The translations under genes and the position numbers were made by a program. Below the pieces are notes generated by a model that saw only the letters and a list, made by a program, of their open reading frames with translations, was not told the origin of the DNA and ran no database searches. 64,000 nucleotides of DNA, from assembly GCA_046346665.1 (NCBI GenBank), contig JAXMHQ010000020.1, positions 1-64,000 on the forward strand, read 5' to 3'. Of the stretch, positions 59,450-64,000 are shown piece by piece (position 1 is the first letter of the stretch; each line of letters starts with the position of its first letter). The stretch comes from JAXMHQ01 sp046346665. GTDB lineage: Bacteria; Verrucomicrobiota; Verrucomicrobiia; Limisphaerales; JAXMHQ01.

Positions 59450-60625
59450 ATGAATTATAAGATCTCTCAACGCGCGGCATCCCTCAGCCCTTCCCTGACC
59501 CTGGCGATCGATTCCAAAGCCAAACAGATGAAGGCGGAAGGACAGGACGTCGTTGGATTCGGGGCGGGAGAACCCGATTTCGACACGCCGCAACACATCA
59601 AGGATGCGGCGGCCAAGGCGCTGGCAGACGGATTCACCAAGTACACTCCCGCGAGCGGCATCCCGGAATTGCGGCAGGCGATTGCCGACAAACACAAGCG
59701 CGAAAACGGCCTGGTCTACAAGCCGTCCCAGATCATTGTCTCCTGCGGCGGCAAACATTCCTGCTACAACGTCATCCTCGCCACCTGCCAGGAAGGCGAT
59801 GAAGTCATCATCCCCGCACCTTATTGGCTGAGCTATCCCGAAATGGTCAAGCTGGCCGGCGCCAAACCCGTCATTCTCGAAACCACGGACAAAACCGAAT
59901 TCAAGATGACGCCCGACCAACTGCGCGCGGCGATCACTCCCCGCACCCGGCTGCTCGTCCTGAATTCCCCCAGCAACCCGACCGGTTCGGTTTACACGCC
60001 CGAGGAAATCAAGGCCATCGGCGACATTTGCGTGGAGAAAAACGTCCTCATCATGAGCGACGAAATCTACGAGCACCTGCTGTATGATGGCGCGAAGCAC
60101 AAGAGCGTCGCCAGCTTTTCGCCCGCGCACCAGGAACACACGATCGTGGTGCATGGATTTGCCAAGGCGTGGAGCATGACCGGCTGGCGGCTCGGCTGGT
60201 GCGCCGCGCCCGAACCCATCGCCAAGGCCATCGACGCCATCCAGAGCCACAGCACCAGCAATCCGACAAGCTTCGCCCAAAAAGGCGGCGTGGCCGCCTT
60301 AACCGGCCCGCAGGATCACCTGCCGAAATGGCTGGCGGAATTCTCCAAGCGCCGCGAATTCGCGTGGAAAAAGCTGAACAGCATTCCCGGCATCTCCTGC
60401 GTGAATGCCAAGGGCGCCTTCTACCTGTTCCCGAATATTGCCAAGACCGGCCTTAAATCAGCCGATTTCTGCGCGAAACTCCTGGAAAGCCAGAAGGTTG
60501 CCGCCGTCCCCGGCATCGCCTTCGGCGCAGACGATTACCTCCGCATCAGCTACGCCACCAGCATGGCGAACATCGAAAAAGGCCTCGACCGCCTTGATCA
60601 ATTCGTCCGCGGCCTGAAAAGCTGA
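59450..60625 (+). CDS. Aspartate aminotransferase-type (class I) PLP enzyme
   Basis: 391 residues from the ATG at 59450; upstream in-frame codons translate non-conserved sequence. Motifs: VVGFGAGEPDFDTPQHIK, KYTPASGIPELRQAIADKH, VLNSPSNPTGSVYTPEEI, SDEIYEHLLYDG, the Schiff-base Lys in HGFAKAWSMTGWRLGWC and C-terminal LRISYATSMANIEKGLDRL. It matches the I-gamma/AspC-like aspartate (or aspartate/prephenate) aminotransferases. The substrate subtype cannot be fixed from sequence alone. Confidence 0.92.
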   Translation: MNYKISQRAASLSPSLTLAIDSKAKQMKAEGQDVVGFGAGEPDFDTPQHIKDAAAKALADGFTKYTPASGIPELRQAIADKHKRENGLVYKPSQIIVSCGGKHSCYNVILATCQEGDEVIIPAPYWLSYPEMVKLAGAKPVILETTDKTEFKMTPDQLRAAITPRTRLLVLNSPSNPTGSVYTPEEIKAIGDICVEKNVLIMSDEIYEHLLYDGAKHKSVASFSPAHQEHTIVVHGFAKAWSMTGWRLGWCAAPEPIAKAIDAIQSHSTSNPTSFAQKGGVAALTGPQDHLPKWLAEFSKRREFAWKKLNSIPGISCVNAKGAFYLFPNIAKTGLKSADFCAKLLESQKVAAVPGIAFGADDYLRISYATSMANIEKGLDRLDQFVRGLKS

Positions 60626-60626
60626 T

Positions 60627-60720
60627 TTCAGTGCGGAGCGCGGAATGCGGAGTGCGGAATCCTTTGACGCCGCGTTCAAAAGGCAGGCCTGGGTGGGGCG
60701 AGACTCCGTCGAGCCCTGAC
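60627..60720. repeat. Composite repeat: 'gcggaatgcggagtgcgg' words plus family A arm
   Basis: Same order of parts as 55011-55140: gtgcggagcgcggaatgcgg, tttgacgccgcgttcaaaag, then ggtggggcgagactccgtcg. Confidence 0.85.
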
Positions 60721-60835
60721 ATGACCGGGAGTTGTCCCCGACTCAAGCATCCCGGTCTTTCGTCCTTTTCGTCCCTTTTGTCCTTATTGGCCCCTCCGAT
60801 TGACTTGCCCCCGGCCCGCCTTTAACTTGCGCCCG

Positions 60836-61714
60836 ATGAACGCCCTGCAACCGTCGCTGCTCGAACTCATTCGCCGGACTTCCGCGGAGATCCCGGACGA
60901 CGTCCACCGCGCCATTGTCGGCGCCCTCGAACGCGAAAAGCAGGGTTCCATCGCCGAAAACGCGATGAAGATCATCGACCAGAACATCGCCCTCGCCAAA
61001 AACAAATCCCAGCCCATCTGCCAGGACACGGGCAGCATCATTTTCTACGTCGACTGCCCGGTGGGCTTCGACCAGATCGAGTTCGAAGAGGCGGCTCGGG
61101 CCGCCGTGAAGCAGGCGACGCAAAAAGGTTATCTCCGGCAAAATTCCGTCGATTCGCTTACCGGCAAGAACGACGGCACCAATCTAGGGCCCGGTTCGCC
61201 AATCGTCCATTTCCACCAGCACCGGTCCCCGGAAATCGAGGTGCGCCTGGTCCTGAAAGGCGGCGGTTGCGAAAATGTCGGGGCGCAATATTCCCTTCCG
61301 AACGAGAAGCTCAAGGCCAACCGTGACCTCGACGGCTGCCGCCGAGTCATTCTCGACGCCGTCCTGCAGGCGCAGGGCAAAGGCTGCGGCCCGGGCATCC
61401 TCGGCATCTGCATCGGGGGCGACCGCGCCACCGGCTACGAACATTCCAAGCAGATGCTCCTCCGTAAACTGGACGACCGCAATTCGCATCCGGACCTGGA
61501 CAAGCTCGAGCAGGACATCGTGGAGACGTCGAACAAACTCGGGATCGGCCCGATGGGTTTCGGCGGCAAGACCACCTTGCTGGGCGCGAAGATCGGCGTG
61601 TTGAATCGTCTGCCCGCCTCCTTTTTCGTCAGCATCAGCTACATGTGCTGGGCCTATCGCCGCCAGGGCGTCACACTCGATTCCACCGGCGCCATCACCC
61701 GCTGGCTGTATTAA
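60836..61714 (+). CDS. Class I fumarate hydratase, alpha subunit
   Basis: 292 residues from the ATG at 60836. The three [4Fe-4S] cysteines are visible in KSQPICQDTGSI, KGGGCENVGAQ and GCGPGILGICIGGDRATGYE. FumA-type alpha/beta enzymes interconvert fumarate and malate in the TCA cycle; the sister activity is tartrate dehydratase (TtdA). The beta subunit follows 54 bases downstream, so the two form a two-gene unit. Confidence 0.92.
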   Translation: MNALQPSLLELIRRTSAEIPDDVHRAIVGALEREKQGSIAENAMKIIDQNIALAKNKSQPICQDTGSIIFYVDCPVGFDQIEFEEAARAAVKQATQKGYLRQNSVDSLTGKNDGTNLGPGSPIVHFHQHRSPEIEVRLVLKGGGCENVGAQYSLPNEKLKANRDLDGCRRVILDAVLQAQGKGCGPGILGICIGGDRATGYEHSKQMLLRKLDDRNSHPDLDKLEQDIVETSNKLGIGPMGFGGKTTLLGAKIGVLNRLPASFFVSISYMCWAYRRQGVTLDSTGAITRWLY

Positions 61715-61768
61715 ACTCTTAAACGCTTAAACTCTCAAACTCCTAAACTCCTAAACTCCCTCACTGTC
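61715..61768. repeat. 'aactcctaaactc' repeat (family K) between fumarase genes
   Basis: Tandem aaactc(t/c)taaactc words fill the spacer between the two subunit genes. The complementary gagtttaagagtttaggagt and further caaactctcaaactcctaag words lie at 62350-62455. Confidence 0.85.
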
Positions 61769-62344
61769 ATGCTCCGCCTGAAAACCCCCATCAGCGAGGC
61801 CGCCATCCGCGCACTGAAAGTCGGTGATGAAGTCGAAATCACCGGAACACTGTTCACCGGCCGCGATGCGGTTCACAAGTATTTGCACGAAGGCGGACAA
61901 CTCCCGCCCGAGGTGAAGCTTCGCGAGGGGGTGCTCTACCATTGCGGCCCGGTCGTGATCAAGGATGACCAGGGACGCTGGAAATGCACCGCGGCCGGAC
62001 CCACCACGTCCATCCGGGAAGAGCCTTACCAGTGGCAGGTGATCCGCGATTTGCATTTGCGCGCGGTGATCGGAAAGGGCGGCATGGGCCAACGCACGCT
62101 GGCCGCCTGCAAAGAACACGGCTGCGTCTATCTCCACGCCATCGGCGGCGCCGCCCAGGTGCTCGCGGAACGCATTCAAAAGGTCAGCAACGTCTACATG
62201 ATGGACAAATTCGGCGCCCCCGAAGCCATCTGGGAATTCCAGGTCGAATCCTTCCCGGCGGTCGTCACCATGGATTCTCACGGCCGATCCCTTCACCAGG
62301 ACGTTTTTGCCGCCAGCCAGGCCGAGCTCGCCAAACACCTCTGA
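61769..62344 (+). CDS. Class I fumarate hydratase, beta subunit
   Basis: 191 residues. The swivel-domain features GDEVEITGTLFTGRDAVHKY, LYHCGPVV, KCTAAGPTTSIREEPY, AVIGKGGMGQRTLAACKEHG and VYLHAIGGAAQVLAERI are typical of FumA-C/TtdB. Pairs with the upstream alpha subunit. Confidence 0.92.
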   Translation: MLRLKTPISEAAIRALKVGDEVEITGTLFTGRDAVHKYLHEGGQLPPEVKLREGVLYHCGPVVIKDDQGRWKCTAAGPTTSIREEPYQWQVIRDLHLRAVIGKGGMGQRTLAACKEHGCVYLHAIGGAAQVLAERIQKVSNVYMMDKFGAPEAIWEFQVESFPAVVTMDSHGRSLHQDVFAASQAELAKHL

Positions 62345-62349
62345 ACAGT

Positions 62350-62455
62350 TTCAGAGTTTAAGAGTTTAGGAGTTTAAGAGGTCAGGTGCGTGTCGAACTG
62401 CCGGCAGGTTCTTAAATTCCCAAACTCTCAAACTCCTAAGCTCTTAAACTCGTTA
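62350..62455. repeat. Inverted family K repeat after the fumarase genes
   Basis: gagtttaagagtttaggagt (from 62353) opposes caaactctcaaactcctaag (from 62421). This fills much of the 223-base gap before the FHA gene. Confidence 0.85.
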
Positions 62456-62567
62456 ACTTTCTGCCGTGTTGCTTTCCCGCCAAAATCAGTTAATCTAACA
62501 CTGTCGGGCTCCGGTGGCACAGCCGGGGCGAAACGTGAACCAAAACCAAACCGGAAGGAACACGGCC

Positions 62568-62942
62568 ATGGCATTCCTCTATCATGTTAAACAGGACGGT
62601 TCGCAGGCGGACTGCTGGGTGGTCGGGGAGAAACCGCTTGTTCTGGGACGGGGCGACAGCGCGGATGCTTACGTTGAAGACGACGCCCTGTCGCGCAGCC
62701 ACTTCCTCATCGTGCGGGAAAAGCAGGAGTATTTCCTGATCGATCTTCACTCCGCGAATGGCGTTTGGGTCAACGGCCAGCGCGTCACCGCCCGGCGACT
62801 GGGTTCCCGCGAATTCATCCAGGCGGGCGATTCCACTTTCTGCTTCTCCACCGAACCCGTCACTACCGAAGTTCTGATGTCGGCCTGGATGCTGCCAGCC
62901 ATCGCCGCCCTCCCGCAGGTAAAGGCAGAAGGCAGGGCGTAG
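62568..62942 (+). CDS. FHA-domain protein
   Basis: 124 residues from the ATG at 62568, chosen because it follows a good ribosome site (ggaaggaa at 62552-62559). FHA motifs are LVLGRGDSADAYVEDDALSR, SHFLIVREKQEYFLIDL and HSANGVWVNGQRV, covering the whole protein. FHA domains bind phosphothreonine peptides. No kinase gene is adjacent. Confidence 0.9.
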   Translation: MAFLYHVKQDGSQADCWVVGEKPLVLGRGDSADAYVEDDALSRSHFLIVREKQEYFLIDLHSANGVWVNGQRVTARRLGSREFIQAGDSTFCFSTEPVTTEVLMSAWMLPAIAALPQVKAEGRA

Positions 62943-62954
62943 CAAATAAAAGAG

Positions 62955-63106
62955 CCGGTGGGACGAGATTCGAGCCCTGACCTGCTGTGAGGATTGTTGG
63001 ATCCATGGATTTATGGATTATTGGATGGCTTCCGCGCGACAATCTTCCCATTTATCCAATAATCCAATAATCCGATTTCGAGGGCTCGACGGAGTCTCGC
63101 CGCACC
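62955..63106. repeat. Composite nested inverted repeat (family A with inner 'ggattta' words)
   Basis: Outer arms ccggtgggacgagattcgag (from 62955) and cgagggctcgacggagtctc (from 63079), inner arms ttggatccatggatttatgg and ccaataatccaataatccga. Same design as 8920-9083. Confidence 0.88.
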
Positions 63107-63122
63107 GCTTAGACTGCCGGCA

Positions 63123-64000
63123 ATGCCCGACATCGTTCTTGCCACGCTGAACGCGAAATATATCCACGCGTCCTTCGGGCTCCGCTGTCTCCGCGCCAAC
63201 CTTGGCCCGCTCCGCTCCCAAAGCGCCATCGTCGAATTCGAAATTTCGCAGCGCCCGGTCGACATCGTCGAAAAACTCCTGCAGCAGAACCCCCGCATCA
63301 TCGGGTTCGGCGTGTACATCTGGAACACCCGCCCGACCATCGAAGTCGTCGCCCTGCTTAAGCGCCTGCGCCCGGACATCCGCATCGTCCTGGGCGGACC
63401 GGAAGTCAGCCACGAAACCGAAGTCCAGCCGGCGGTTCAACTGGCGGACCACGTCGTCACGGGCGAAGGGGATCTCAAGTTTGCCGAACTTTGCCGGTCG
63501 TTGCTGGCGCCGGATTCCGACACGCGACCGGCCCCGGCCAGGATCCTGGCCGCGGAACCGCCCGCGCTGGACCAGCTCGCGCTGCCTTACGACGAATACA
63601 CCGACGACGACCTCCAACACCGCGTCGTTTACGTGGAAGCCTCGCGCGGTTGCCCGTTCACCTGCGAATTCTGCCTGTCGTCGCTCGACGTTCCCGTCCG
63701 CCAGGCCCCGCTGCCGGCGTTCCTGGAATCCATGCAACGCCTCCTGGACCGCGGCCTCCGCCAGTTCAAATTCGTCGACCGCACCTTCAACCTGAATATC
63801 CGCACGAGCCGCGCCATCCTCGAATTCTTCCTGGAGCGGCATCGGCCGGGACAGTTCTATCATTTCGAAATGATCCCCGACCGGCTCCCGGAGGCGCTCC
63901 GCGAAATCCTCGTGAAATTTCCGCCGGGCTCGCTCCAGTTCGAAGTCGGCATCCAGACCTTCGATCCCGAGGTCGGGGCGCGGATCCAGCGGCGGCAGGA
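63123..64000 (+). CDS. B12-binding radical SAM protein, 3' end outside window
   Basis: 292 residues visible from the ATG at 63123. Residues 1-130 look like a cobalamin-binding domain (PDIVLATLNAKYIHASFGLR; RIVLGGPEVSHETE). The radical SAM motif is ASRGCPFTCEFCLSSLDVPV (CX3CX2C), followed by QFKFVDRTFNLNIRTSRAI and LQFEVGIQTFDPEVGARIQR. The layout matches the large group of B12/radical SAM enzymes often annotated with a C-terminal DUF4080. The reaction cannot be assigned. Confidence 0.88.
   Translation, partial: MPDIVLATLNAKYIHASFGLRCLRANLGPLRSQSAIVEFEISQRPVDIVEKLLQQNPRIIGFGVYIWNTRPTIEVVALLKRLRPDIRIVLGGPEVSHETEVQPAVQLADHVVTGEGDLKFAELCRSLLAPDSDTRPAPARILAAEPPALDQLALPYDEYTDDDLQHRVVYVEASRGCPFTCEFCLSSLDVPVRQAPLPAFLESMQRLLDRGLRQFKFVDRTFNLNIRTSRAILEFFLERHRPGQFYHFEMIPDRLPEALREILVKFPPGSLQFEVGIQTFDPEVGARIQRRQ

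Overview
The window is high-GC bacterial chromosome that looks like Verrucomicrobiota, most likely a Pedosphaera/Limisphaerales-type lineage (inference). Supporting signs are a Minf_1886-family protein, a PSCyt1-type cytochrome domain, five prepilin-like proteins carrying an N-terminal FTL(I/V)EL motif, a GxxExxY protein, and many secreted beta-propeller proteins that end in a similar C-terminal 'FYR' module. No rRNA, tRNA or CRISPR array was recognised.

Layout. 1-5.2 kb (minus strand): a GH20-type glycosidase running off the window, leuD, a secreted alkaline-phosphatase-superfamily enzyme and a Tat-exported metallo-beta-lactamase-fold hydrolase. 5.5-8.9 kb: a partial respiratory complex I operon, nuoA-B-C-D-I. 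9.2-14 kb: citramalate synthase, a GxxExxY protein framed by inverted repeats, and valS. 14.2-18.4 kb: a DUF2330 membrane protein, then a decayed stretch holding a truncated inositol-monophosphatase gene, a 22-codon fragment of a related gene and a heavily frameshifted secreted cyclophilin. 18.4-26.2 kb: rdgB, then a redox locus made of a cupredoxin, a PSCyt1-plus-outer-membrane-barrel fusion, an octaheme cytochrome and a CusF-SCO1 fusion, facing a divergent ECF sigma/anti-sigma pair. 26.4-30.3 kb: a pseudopilin and leuS. 30.5-37.2 kb: a four-gene set of secreted proteins (DUF362, WD40, SMP-30, lactonase) and a divergent SGNH lipoprotein. 37.4-47.1 kb: a tandem array of three pseudopilins and two ~1,095-residue PD40 propeller proteins. 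47.3-48.5 kb: a decayed insertion sequence with 27-bp inverted ends. 48.7-64 kb: housekeeping and envelope genes (Minf_1886, M16 and M23 peptidases, cysK, rho, WYL regulator, pseudopilin, aspartate aminotransferase, two-subunit class I fumarase, FHA protein, B12-binding radical SAM protein).

Between and inside genes lie at least ten families of short, word-like, mostly palindromic repeats. Several have entered coding sequence in frame (valS three sites, leuS four, the IMPase gene one), adding peptides that look like surface loops. Others are nested into large inverted structures, and one family brackets the GxxExxY gene and supplies its start codon. The best candidates for undescribed biology are this repeat system, the cytochrome-barrel fusion conduit, the pseudopilin/PD40 cassette array, and the C-terminal FYR module shared by otherwise unrelated secreted proteins. 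All functional statements rest on reading motifs by eye; no database search was run.
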